A stretch of DNA of 64,000 nt from JACVRU01 sp040902725 (GTDB taxonomy: Bacteria > Actinomycetota > Thermoleophilia > Gaiellales > Gaiellaceae), in assembly GCA_040902725.1 (NCBI GenBank), contig JBBDWU010000047.1:1-64000 (forward strand), written 5' to 3'. The translations under genes and the position numbers were made by a program. Under the pieces are notes generated by a model. The model did no database searches. It had not been told where the DNA came from and was given only the letters and a program-made list of their open reading frames with translations. This document shows positions 34,854-42,697 of the stretch, in pieces (the first letter of the stretch is position 1; each line of letters starts with the position of its first letter).

Positions 34854-35980
34854 GCTTCGTCGAGTTCACCGGCCGCGCCCGGCTCGATCGCAGGACGAAG
34901 CACCTCGTCCGCCGCCTGTCGCCCGACGACGTGGCGATCGTCGACCACGCCGACCTCGACCGGGTCTCGGCCGAGGAGCTCGTCGAGTCGGGCGTGCGCG
35001 TCGTCGTCAACGTCTCGCCTTCGCAGACCGGCCGCTTCCCCAACCCAGGCCCGCTGCTGCTCGTCCGAGGGGGCGTCCGCCTGATCGACGCTCCCGGCGC
35101 CGGCCTCTTCGACGAGGTCACCGACGGCGAGCTGCTCTCCGTGCGCGGCGGGGGCCTCTACCGCAACGGCCACTGCCTCACGACGGGCCGCGTCCTCACC
35201 GAGCGGGAGCTCGCGGGCGCGCTCGAGGAGCAGAAGAGCCGGGTCACCGCGTCGCTCGAGGCGTTCGCGGAGAACACGCTGCGCTACCTGCGGGAGGAGG
35301 GGCGGCTGCTCTCGGAGGGCCTCGACTTCCCGCCGCTCGAGACGCGCTTCCGGGACAGGCACGCCCTGGTCGTCGCGCGCGGCCCGGGGCACAAGCGCGA
35401 CCTGCGGATCGTCCGCCCGTACGTCCGCGACTTCAAGCCGGTGCTCGTCGGCGTCGACGGGGGCGCGGACGCGCTGCTCGAGGCGGGCTACAAGCCGCAC
35501 GTGATCGTGGGCGACATGGACTCGGTCTCCGACCAGGCGCTCCGCTGCGGCGCCGAGCTCGTCTGCCACGCCTACCGGGACGGAGAGGCTCCCGGAGGGG
35601 CGCGGCTGGCGGCCCTCGGCGTTCCCTATCAGACGATTCGCGCGCCCGGCATCAGCGAGGACATCGCCCTGCTGCTCGCCTTCGAGCGCGGCGCGGAGCT
35701 GATCGTCGCGGTGGGGACGCACTTCAACCTACTGGAGTTCCTCGAGCGCAGCCGCGCGGGCATGTCGTCGACCTTCGTGACGCGGCTCAAGGTGGGGGAG
35801 ATCCTCATCGACGCGAAGGGGGTGTCGCGCCTGGTCAGCCGGCGGGTGGGCCTGTGGCCGATCGCGGCGCTGATCCTCGTGGCGCTGGCGGCGATCGTGA
35901 CGACGGTCGTGGCCTCGCCCTCGCTGCGGAACCTGCTCGAGCTGCTCGAGCTGCGCCTGCGCGACGCGCTTGGTTTCTAA
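34850..35980 (+). CDS. steA: SteA-like septation/envelope protein (TPPK-like domain)
   Basis: A 376-residue protein with an N-terminal beta-rich domain and a central thiamin-pyrophosphokinase-like fold (VLVGVDGGADALLEAGYKPHVIVGDMDSVS). A C-terminal transmembrane helix follows (LWPIAALILVALAAIVTTVV) with a short tail. In Corynebacterium SteA works with SteB in daughter-cell separation and cell-envelope integrity. The position recN-steA-x-steB-pyrG agrees. The thiamin kinase catalytic set is not complete, so an enzyme role is doubtful. Confidence 0.86.
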   Translation: MSFVEFTGRARLDRRTKHLVRRLSPDDVAIVDHADLDRVSAEELVESGVRVVVNVSPSQTGRFPNPGPLLLVRGGVRLIDAPGAGLFDEVTDGELLSVRGGGLYRNGHCLTTGRVLTERELAGALEEQKSRVTASLEAFAENTLRYLREEGRLLSEGLDFPPLETRFRDRHALVVARGPGHKRDLRIVRPYVRDFKPVLVGVDGGADALLEAGYKPHVIVGDMDSVSDQALRCGAELVCHAYRDGEAPGGARLAALGVPYQTIRAPGISEDIALLLAFERGAELIVAVGTHFNLLEFLERSRAGMSSTFVTRLKVGEILIDAKGVSRLVSRRVGLWPIAALILVALAAIVTTVVASPSLRNLLELLELRLRDALGF

Positions 35981-36377
35981 CGCCGGCCAGGAGCTGCTCG
36001 CGCCGCTCGAGGACGTCTGGGGCTTCGTCTCCGAGCCGCACCATTTCGGCGACTGGTGGCCGGGCGTGGCGGCGGTCGAGCCCGACCGGCGCGGCTTCGC
36101 CGAGGGCGCCCGCTGGCAGCTGCGCGGGGCCGAGCCAACGCTCTTCCGCAGGACGCACGGCGTGTCCACCCTCGTCGTTCACCGCGCCGAGCCGTACGTG
36201 TTCGCGTTCCACGTCGTCCAGGACCGGCTCGACGCGGAGCTGACGCTCGAGCCCGGCGGAAGCGAGACGCTGGCGCGGCTCGCCGTTTCGTTCCCGTTCT
36301 GGCGGCCGCAGCGTGCGCTCCCGAGCGTCGCGCTCGGCCGCCTCTACGACCTCTGCCAGACTGCCGCGGCGCTCTGA
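35970..36377 (+). CDS. SRPBCC (START-like) ligand-binding protein
   Basis: A 135-residue helix-grip fold protein. It has EDVWGFVSEPHHFGDWWPGVAAVEPDRRG at the N-terminus and a C-terminal long helix, as in polyketide cyclase/dehydrase and Coq10-like proteins. The ligand is unknown. The TTG start (35970) overlaps steA by 11 bases and its stop overlaps the steB ATG, so it is inserted inside the steA-steB operon. This position is not part of the mycobacterial locus. Confidence 0.75.
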   Translation: MVSNAGQELLAPLEDVWGFVSEPHHFGDWWPGVAAVEPDRRGFAEGARWQLRGAEPTLFRRTHGVSTLVVHRAEPYVFAFHVVQDRLDAELTLEPGGSETLARLAVSFPFWRPQRALPSVALGRLYDLCQTAAAL

Positions 36378-37207
36378 TGTTCGACTTCCGCTACCACGTC
36401 GCCTCGCTCGCGGCTGTCTTCCTGGCACTCGTCGTCGGGATCGTGATCGGCGTCGGCCTCTCCGGCCAGGGGATCGTCCAGGAGAGCGAACGGGAGCGGC
36501 TGAACGAGCAGATCGCCCAGCTTGAGAGCGATCTCGAGAGTGCGCGCACCGAGCTGGAGGAGCAGCAGGTCGCCGCGCAGTTCGTCGAATCGGCCTACGA
36601 CGCGGTGATGGCGAACCGGCTCGCCGGCAAGCGGATCGTCGTCGTCGTGGTCGGCCGGGCCGACCACCTCCGCTCGGCCATCGCGCTCGCGATCGCGGAC
36701 GCCGGCGGTACGCTCATCCGCCTGCGGGCGCTGAAGCTGCCGGTCGACGAGCTCGCGATCGAGCAGGACGGCGGGTCGGAGGACGTGCGCGAGGTCGGGC
36801 GCGCCCTCGGCCAGGAGCTGCTGGCCGGAGGCGAGACGCCGCTCTGGGACGCGCTGGCCAGCCAGCTCGTGATCGAGCGCGTGCCGGACGGCGACGCGCC
36901 GGCCGACGGGGTCGTCGTCGTCCGCACCGCCGATCCCCAGCAAGGCCCGACCGCCAGGTTCCTGAACGGCCTCTACGAGGGGCTCGGCGGCGTGCTGCCC
37001 GCCGTCTGGGTGGACAACGGCAAGCCCGAGGAGACGCACCGCCGGCACCCGTCCGCCTTCACCGTCGTCCACGGGGTCGACACGGCGCTCGGCCGCGTCA
37101 CGCTGGCGGTGCTGCTCGAGACCGGCGTCCAGGGCGAGTACGGGCCTGGGACCGACACGCCCATCCCGGCGATCGCACCGGTGATCCCGCCGCCCGAGAG
37201 TGGCTGA
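36377..37207 (+). CDS. steB: SteB/MctB-like membrane-anchored protein
   Basis: A 276-residue protein with one N-terminal membrane helix (MFDFRYHVASLAAVFLALVVGIVIGVGL). A short coiled coil (RERLNEQIAQLESDLESARTELEEQQ) and an extracytoplasmic alpha/beta domain follow. The family is called copper transporter MctB in mycobacteria and SteB in corynebacteria. The FDFRYHVASLAAVFLAL start is diagnostic. It binds SteA through the envelope to control septal peptidoglycan hydrolases in Corynebacterium; the same role is inferred here. Confidence 0.88.
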   Translation: MFDFRYHVASLAAVFLALVVGIVIGVGLSGQGIVQESERERLNEQIAQLESDLESARTELEEQQVAAQFVESAYDAVMANRLAGKRIVVVVVGRADHLRSAIALAIADAGGTLIRLRALKLPVDELAIEQDGGSEDVREVGRALGQELLAGGETPLWDALASQLVIERVPDGDAPADGVVVVRTADPQQGPTARFLNGLYEGLGGVLPAVWVDNGKPEETHRRHPSAFTVVHGVDTALGRVTLAVLLETGVQGEYGPGTDTPIPAIAPVIPPPESG

Positions 37208-38405
37208 TCCGGTCACGATTCTCGTCGCCGCCCGCGACGAGGCGAACCGGATCGCGGAGACGGTCGCGGCGCTCAAGGAACAGTTCCCGGAGGCGGAGGT
37301 GATCGTCGCCGACGACGGCTCGCGCGACGGCACGGCCGACGCGGCCGAGGCAGCGGGTGCGGTCGTGTTGCGCCTCCGCAGGCGGGGCAAGGGCCAGGCG
37401 CTCTCCGAGGCCGAGCGCGCGGCCCCGCCCGGCGCGGTCCTCCTGTGCGACGCCGACCTGCTCGGCGACCTGCGGCCGCTCGACCTGGAAGGCGAGGGCA
37501 TCGCCGTCGCGCTCTTCACCGAGCGGCAGGGGGGCGGATTCGGAATCGCGAAGGCCGCGGCGCGGGCGCTGATCATGCTGCGCGCCGGCTTCGACGCCGA
37601 AGAGCCGCTCTCGGGCCAGCGGCTCGTGACGGCGCGCGCCCGCGCGGCCGTCTTTCCGCTGGCGCCCGGGTTCGGCGCCGAGACGCGGATGACGATCGAC
37701 GCGGTGAAGGCCGGGCTCGACGTGGTGGAGGTGCCGCTGCCCCTGCGGCACCGGCCCACCGGCCGCGACCCCGCCGGCTTCCTCCACCGTGGCCGTCAGC
37801 TGCTCGACGCGCTTCTCGCCGCCGGCCCGCTCGCGCTCAACCACCGCGGCCTCCGGCTGCCGCTCGTCGGCTGGCTCGTCGGCGTCCGCCACCCGTCGGT
37901 CGCCGTCGTCGCCGCCGCTGGCCTCGCCGACGACGTGTGGAGCGGGCCCGAGCGCGGCTTCCGCGCGCACCTGGGATCGGGCCGCACCACCGGCGTCCTG
38001 AAGCTCGTCGCGATCCCGCTGGCCGGCCTCGCCGCCACGCGTTCCCTCTCGGGCTCGCTCCTCGTCGGCCTCTCCGCGAACGCGCTCAACCAGCTCGACA
38101 CGCGTCCCGGCCGAGCCCTGAAGGGCTACCTGCTCGCGGCCGCGGCCCTGCGGTCGCCGAAGGGCATCGCCGTCCTCCTCCTTCCCTACGATCTTCGCGA
38201 GATGGCGATGCTCGGGGACGGGGGCTCGAATGCGCTGGGCGCGCTGCTAGGCTTGAACTCCGTGAGTCGACTCACGGGACGAGGCCGGTGGCTGGCGATC
38301 GCAGCGCTCGCGGGCCTGACGCTCCTCGGGGAACGGCGCTCGCTCGGCGAGCTGATCGAGCGGACGCCGGTACTGCGCGACGTCGACGCCTGGGGGAGGC
38401 CGTAG
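37200..38405 (+). CDS. GT2 glycosyltransferase fused to MraY/WecA-like membrane domain
   Basis: A 401-residue protein. Residues 1-~190 are a GT-A glycosyltransferase 2 domain (ILVAARDEANRIAETV, nucleotide-site VADDGSRDGTAD at 36-47, DAD at 84-86, and FGAETRMTIDAVKAGLDVVEVPL). Residues ~210-380 are hydrophobic and show reduced motifs of the polyprenyl-phosphate sugar-1-phosphate transferase superfamily: GLADDVWSG (241-249), NQLDTRPGRALK (297-308) and LGDGGSNALG (338-347). The N-terminus is DPM1-like; the C-terminus may be an inactive lipid-binding module. It sits between steB and pyrG and overlaps both, so a link to wall polymer synthesis is plausible but unproven. Confidence 0.78.
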   Translation: MADPVTILVAARDEANRIAETVAALKEQFPEAEVIVADDGSRDGTADAAEAAGAVVLRLRRRGKGQALSEAERAAPPGAVLLCDADLLGDLRPLDLEGEGIAVALFTERQGGGFGIAKAAARALIMLRAGFDAEEPLSGQRLVTARARAAVFPLAPGFGAETRMTIDAVKAGLDVVEVPLPLRHRPTGRDPAGFLHRGRQLLDALLAAGPLALNHRGLRLPLVGWLVGVRHPSVAVVAAAGLADDVWSGPERGFRAHLGSGRTTGVLKLVAIPLAGLAATRSLSGSLLVGLSANALNQLDTRPGRALKGYLLAAAALRSPKGIAVLLLPYDLREMAMLGDGGSNALGALLGLNSVSRLTGRGRWLAIAALAGLTLLGERRSLGELIERTPVLRDVDAWGRP

Positions 38406-40048
38406 TGGCGAGCGCACGGCCCACGAAGTACATCTTCGTCACGGGCGGCGTCGTCTCGGCGCTCGGCAAAGGGATCGTCGCCGCCTCGCTCGGCCGGCTG
38501 CTGACCGCCCGCGGCCTCACGGTCCAGGTGCAGAAGTTCGATCCGTACCTGAACGTCGACCCGGGGACGATGAGCCCCTTCCAGCACGGCGAGGTCTTCG
38601 TGACCGAGGACGGCGCCGAGACCGACCTCGACATCGGCCACTACGAGCGCTTCATCGACGCGAACCTCTCCCGGAACGCCAACCACACGGCGGGCGCGAT
38701 CTGGTACACGGTGCTGCGCAAGGAGCGGAAGGGCGAGTACCTCGGTTCGACCGTCCAGGTCATCCCGCACATCACGAACGAGATCAAGGAGCGGATCCGG
38801 CGGGTCGCCGTGGCCGCGCCCGCGGACGTCGTGATCAGCGAGATCGGCGGCACCGTCGGCGACATCGAGTCGCTGCCGTTCCTCGAGGCGATCCGGCAGT
38901 TCCGCCGGGAGGCCGGCGCCGAGAACGTCGTCTACCTCCACGTCACGCTCGTGCCGTTCGTCGATTCCGCCGGCGAGCTGAAGACGAAGCCCACGCAGCA
39001 CTCTGTCAACGAGCTGCGCCGCATCGGTATCCACCCGGACATCATCGTGGCGCGCTCCCGCGAGCCGCTCTCCGACGACATCCGCGAGAAGATCGCGCTC
39101 TTCGCCGACGTCGACCCGGGCGCCGTCGTCTCCAACCCCGACGCGAGCGACGTCTACCTCGTCCCGCGCGCCCTGCGGACGGAGGGCCTCGACGACCTCG
39201 TGCTCGAGAAGCTCGGGATGACCGCGCCGGAGCCCGACCTGACCGACTGGGACGAGCTCGTCGAGCGGATCCGGCTGCGCGACGAGCGGGTCGAGATCGC
39301 GCTCGTCGGCAAGTACGTGAAGCTCCACGACGCCTACCTGTCGGTGCACGAGGCGCTGAAGCACGCGGGCCTCTTCCAAGGCTGCGAGGTGAACGTCCGC
39401 TGGGTGGACGCCGAGCACATGTCCTACGAGGAGGCGGTCGCGAGCCTCGACGATGTCGACGGCGTGCTGGTGCCGGGCGGCTTCGGCTCGCGCGGCTGGG
39501 AGGGGAAGATCCTCGCCTGCCGCGTCGCGCGCGAGCGCGGGATCCCGTATCTCGGCATCTGCCTGGGCATGCACGTCGCCGTCTCCGAGTTCGCCCGCCA
39601 CGTGGCCGGTCTCGAGGGCGCGAACTCGACCGAGATGGATCCCGAGACGCCGTACGCGGTGATCGACCTGCTCCCCGAGCAGAAGGCCGTGGAGGATCTC
39701 GGCGGCACGATGCGCCTCGGGGCGCAAGCCGTCGAGCTGGTCGACGGGACGCGCGCCCGCGAGCTCTACGGCGAGGCGATCGTCTACGAGCGCCACCGCC
39801 ATCGCTACGAGGTCAACAACCACTTCCGGCCGAAGCTCGTCGAGCTCGGGCTGACCGTCTCGGGGACGTTCCAGGAGGGCCGCCTCGTGGAGATCGTCGA
39901 GCTGCCCGACCACCCGTGGTTCGTAGCGAGCCAGTTCCATCCCGAGTTCAAGTCGCGGCCGACCCGGCCGGCGCCGCTCTTCCGCGAGTTCGTGGGGGCG
40001 GCGCTGACGCGCGCGCGAACCCGTGCGGGTGTGGCTGTCGAGGCCTAG
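38405..40048 (+). CDS. pyrG: CTP synthase
   Basis: A 547-residue amidoligase. The N-terminal synthetase domain has FVTGGVVSALGKGIVAASLGRLL, KFDPYLNVDPGTMSPFQHGEVFVTEDGAETDLDIGHYERF and ISEIGGTVGDIESLPFLEA. The C-terminal class I glutaminase has the nucleophile in LGICLGMHVAV and the His/Glu pair in ASQFHPEFKSRP. The GTG start overlaps the glycosyltransferase stop. The stop codon TAG (40046-40048) lies inside the 8-bp target duplication of the IS element that follows. Confidence 0.97.
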   Translation: MASARPTKYIFVTGGVVSALGKGIVAASLGRLLTARGLTVQVQKFDPYLNVDPGTMSPFQHGEVFVTEDGAETDLDIGHYERFIDANLSRNANHTAGAIWYTVLRKERKGEYLGSTVQVIPHITNEIKERIRRVAVAAPADVVISEIGGTVGDIESLPFLEAIRQFRREAGAENVVYLHVTLVPFVDSAGELKTKPTQHSVNELRRIGIHPDIIVARSREPLSDDIREKIALFADVDPGAVVSNPDASDVYLVPRALRTEGLDDLVLEKLGMTAPEPDLTDWDELVERIRLRDERVEIALVGKYVKLHDAYLSVHEALKHAGLFQGCEVNVRWVDAEHMSYEEAVASLDDVDGVLVPGGFGSRGWEGKILACRVARERGIPYLGICLGMHVAVSEFARHVAGLEGANSTEMDPETPYAVIDLLPEQKAVEDLGGTMRLGAQAVELVDGTRARELYGEAIVYERHRHRYEVNNHFRPKLVELGLTVSGTFQEGRLVEIVELPDHPWFVASQFHPEFKSRPTRPAPLFREFVGAALTRARTRAGVAVEA

Positions 40049-40106
40049 GCTGGTCTGTCTCCGAGTTCTCCCGACAGTTGGGAGGACGTCGATAGGTCTT
40101 TGACGC

Positions 40107-40134
40107 GACAGCGCCCGGCAAGCCGGGCGCTGTC
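40107..40134 (+). terminator. Perfect 13-bp hairpin inside IS leader
   Basis: GACAGCGCCCGGC (40107-40119) and GCCGGGCGCTGTC (40122-40134) pair fully across a 2-base AA turn and are followed by CGCTTT. It would stop transcription from pyrG before the transposase. The tight 2-nt loop means the real loop opens to 4 or more bases. Confidence 0.7.
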
Positions 40135-40140
40135 CGCTTT

Positions 40141-40184
40141 GCGACTCAAGCTCGCTCCGACGCCAATCGAAAGGAGCGAGTCGC
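40141..40184 (+). promoter_or_regulatory. Hairpin hiding the transposase ribosome binding site
   Basis: The Shine-Dalgarno AAAGGAG (40171-40177) is covered by CTCGCTCC (40151-40158) pairing with GGAGCGAG (40173-40180). An alternative outer stem GCGACTC (40141-40147)/GAGTCGC (40178-40184) reaches the base before the ATG. Either fold lowers translation of the transposase when long readthrough mRNA is made. Confidence 0.55.
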
Positions 40185-41167
40185 ATGTCGGAGGATGACG
40201 TGCTGTTCGGCTACCGGCTACAGCTGGTCGCTCTGGCTGGGCGGATCGGGGTCGCTGCTGCCTGCCGTACTTTCGGTGTGCACCGGTCGACCTACTACGC
40301 CTGGAAGCGCAAGATCGAGCGTGAGGGTCTGGGTGCGCTGCGGCCCGCGAGCGGCGGCGGCCGCGGATGCCGAATCAGCTTTCGCCGCTGGTTGAGCAGC
40401 GGATCGTCGCCTTCGCGCTCGGCCACCCAGGCCTGGGCCCACGCCGGGTCGCGGCCGAGCTCGGGCGCCCGCGCTGGGGCGGCTTGGTGGTCTCGGCGAA
40501 CGGGGTCTGGCGCTGCCTGCGCCGGCACGGACTCAACACCCGCGCCAAGCGGCTCAGTCTCGTGGCCGGCTACGCCGCCCCTTACCAGCCGCCCCGATCC
40601 GCGCCGGTGGAGCAGCACGTGGAGGCGGAGCGGCCCGGCGAGCTGGTCGGCTTCGACTGCTTCTTCGTCGGCCGCCTGCACGGGACGCGCGGGACCGCCT
40701 GGCAGCTGACCGCGATCGACGTCTGCTCCTCCTACGCTTGGGCCGAACTCGTCTCCTGCCCCCACGGACAGCCCAGCGCGGCCCAGACCTCGAAGCTCGC
40801 TCGACGCGTGGCGGCCGAGCTCCAAGCCGCCGGCTGGCGGCTGGAGCGAGCGCTTACCGACAACGGCAGCGAGTTTCGCGGCTCCTTCGAGCAGACCATC
40901 CACCAGCTGGGCGCCCGCACAACACGGATCCGCGCCGGCCGCCCCCAGACCAACGGCGCAGTCGAGGCGCTGCACAAGACGATCCTCGACGAATGCTGGC
41001 GGCCCTCCTTCGCCCGCTACCTCCAGGTCCGCTTCCAAGGCCTACGCCGCGACCTCGACGACTACCTCCGCTACTACAACCGCGAGCGCGCCCACACAGG
41101 ACGCCTCACCCGCGGCCGCATCCCCGCAGACATCGTCTACGGTGCCCGCAAGATGGAAGCGAGATGA
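40185..41167 (+). pseudogene. IS481-family transposase, frameshifted
   Basis: The N-terminal helix-turn-helix (FGYRLQLVALAGRIGVAAACRTFGVHRSTYYAWKRK in two parts) is in one frame. The rest (MPNQLSPLVEQRIVAFAL onward) is in the -1 frame from about 40346. It contains the DDE catalytic domain with TAIDVCSSYAWAELV, LTDNGSEFRG and NGAVEALHKTI, and ends RIPADIVYGARKM. A single lost base in the GC repeat near 40345 (expected CGG-CCG-CGC-GAG, seen CGG-CCC-GCG-AG) explains the break. It has no classical slippery heptamer, so decay is more likely than programmed frameshifting. Confidence 0.85.
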
Positions 41168-41203
41168 ACCGCACCTGTCGGCACATCTCGGAGGCTGTCC
41201 AGC

Positions 41204-41548
41204 CTAGGCCGGGAAAGCCACAGAGACGTAGAAGGTCATCTGCGCGGCGGTGGTGCGGGAGGCGCGGTAGTCGATCTCGAGCACGGAGCCGTCCTTGCGG
41301 AGCAGCTCGGCCCGGCCTGACGCGGAGCCGGCCGAGACCATCGCCGAGTAGTCGTCCTCGCCGTCGGGCGCGACATCGACGACGCGGAGGCCGAGCAGCT
41401 CCTCGCGCGTGTAGCCGAGCGCCTCGCAGGCCGCCTGGTTGACCGCGACGTAGCGCATCTCCTCGTCCGCCACGAACACCAGCGCCGGCCCCGGGTCGAT
41501 AGCCTCACCCAGGAGACTGGCTTGTACGAGCGGCTGCGCGACGTTCAT
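41204..41548 (-). CDS. Single-domain PAS protein
   Basis: A 114-residue PAS sensor module: DPGPALVFVADEEMRYVAVNQAACEALGYTREELLGLRVVDVAP, then ELLRKDGSVLEIDYRASRTTA and the last strand MTFYVSVAF. No output domain is attached, so it must act through a partner. The bound ligand is not predictable. Its stop (41206-41204) lies in the right target duplication of the IS and originally shared the CTAG palindrome with the pyrG stop. It is divergent from the M20 peptidase with only 39 bp between them. Confidence 0.8.
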   Translation of the reverse strand: MNVAQPLVQASLLGEAIDPGPALVFVADEEMRYVAVNQAACEALGYTREELLGLRVVDVAPDGEDDYSAMVSAGSASGRAELLRKDGSVLEIDYRASRTTAAQMTFYVSVAFPA

Positions 41549-41587
41549 GAGATTCGACTAGAAACCTACCAGCTAGCCGGGGATAAA

Positions 41588-42697
41588 ATGGCACAGGTTT
41601 CGGAAATTTTCACCGAGCTCGCGGCGCTGCCCACGCCGCCCGGCTCGGAGCGTGCCGCAGCCGACATCGTGGCCGCCTTTCTCCGCGACCTGGGCCTCTC
41701 TGTGGACGAGGACGGGGCAGGCCCCCGCATCGGTTCCGACACGGGCAATCTCTACTGCCGCCTGCCCGCGACGGCGGACACCGGCACGCCCCTCTTCTTC
41801 TGCGCCCACCTGGACACGGTCCCGCCCGAAGGGCCGATCAAGCCCGTCGTCGAGGACGGGATCGTCCGCAACGGCGCCGGCACGATCCTCGGAGCGGACA
41901 ACAAGGCAGCCGTCGCCGTGATGCTCGAGGCTACCCGGCGGCTGCTCGCCGAGGGCCGGCCCCACGCGGGCGTCGAGCTGCTGTTCACGCCGAAGGAGGA
42001 GGTCGGGCTGCAGGGCGCCGCCGCCTTCGACCACACGCGGCTTGCGGCGCGCATCGGCTTCGTCTACGACCAGGCGGCACCGATCGGGGACGTCGTCCTG
42101 GGCGCACCGACGGGCCGGACGCTGTCCGTCCGCTTCCACGGCCGCGCCGCCCACGCGGGCATGTACCCCGAGGAGGGGCGCTCGGCGATCGCCGCGGCCG
42201 GGCGGGCGATCGCGGACATGCGGCTCGGGCGAATCGACGAGGAGACGAGCGCGAACGTCGGGCTGATCGAAGGCGGCACCGCCCGCAACATCGTCCCCGA
42301 GTGGTGCAGCATCGAGGCGGAGGCCCGGTCGCACGACGAGCGGAAGGTCGACGAGCTCGTCCAGGAGCTCCTCGAGGCCTGCACGTTCGCGGCCGCGGTC
42401 GGCGACTGCGAGGTCGAGGCGACCGTCGGCGAGACCTACAAGGGCTACCGCTTCCGGCCTGGCGACGCCCCCGTGCTCCTGGCCGCCACGGCGCTCGAGC
42501 GCAGCGGCTTCCGTCCCCGCTACGGGCTCAGCGGCGGCGGCGCGGACGCGAACGTCTTCAACGCGCGCGGCCTCCAGTGCCTCAACCTGGCCAACGGAAT
42601 GATCGACATCCACACGCCCGAGGAGCGGATCGCGGTCGACGACCTGGAGCGGATGGTCGACGTGACGCTCGCCCTCGTCGATGCCGCTCTCGCTTAG
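41588..42697 (+). CDS. M20 metallopeptidase, tripeptidase T-like
   Basis: A 369-residue zinc exopeptidase. Metal and catalytic residues are in FCAHLDTVPP (His, Asp), GADNKAAVAVML (bridging Asp), FTPKEEVGLQG (Glu pair) and the C-terminal IDIHTPEERI. The dimerisation domain contains GRAAHAGMYPEEGRSAI. PepT-like enzymes trim tripeptides in the cytoplasm. The ATG at 41588 follows a short AT-richer promoter stretch; the next gene overlaps by 17 bases. Confidence 0.9.
   Translation: MAQVSEIFTELAALPTPPGSERAAADIVAAFLRDLGLSVDEDGAGPRIGSDTGNLYCRLPATADTGTPLFFCAHLDTVPPEGPIKPVVEDGIVRNGAGTILGADNKAAVAVMLEATRRLLAEGRPHAGVELLFTPKEEVGLQGAAAFDHTRLAARIGFVYDQAAPIGDVVLGAPTGRTLSVRFHGRAAHAGMYPEEGRSAIAAAGRAIADMRLGRIDEETSANVGLIEGGTARNIVPEWCSIEAEARSHDERKVDELVQELLEACTFAAAVGDCEVEATVGETYKGYRFRPGDAPVLLAATALERSGFRPRYGLSGGGADANVFNARGLQCLNLANGMIDIHTPEERIAVDDLERMVDVTLALVDAALA

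Larger units (their letters stand above)
40043..41209 (+). mobile_element. IS481-type insertion sequence with 8-bp target duplication
   Basis: The element runs from TGG at 40051 to CCA at 41201 (1151 bp). About 23 of the first 30 bases of the two inverted ends match (TGGTCTGTCTCCGAG versus, reversed, TGGACAGCCTCCGAG; both then contain CCGACAG). It is flanked by identical GCCTAGGC at 40043-40050 and 41202-41209. The target is palindromic, so the exact border could shift by a base or two. Inside lie one frameshifted transposase, a strong terminator, and a ribosome-site hairpin. It interrupts the junction of convergent pyrG and PAS genes without damaging either. Confidence 0.85.

Noticed and set aside
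37445..38404. Long in-frame extension upstream of pyrG
   Set aside because: Arg/Pro/Ala-only sequence antisense in composition to the glycosyltransferase frame; the GTG at 38405 matches the family start.
40185..41167. Programmed -1 frameshift in the transposase
   Set aside because: No slippery X-XXY-YYZ heptamer or downstream pseudoknot near 40346; one missing base restores the expected reading exactly.
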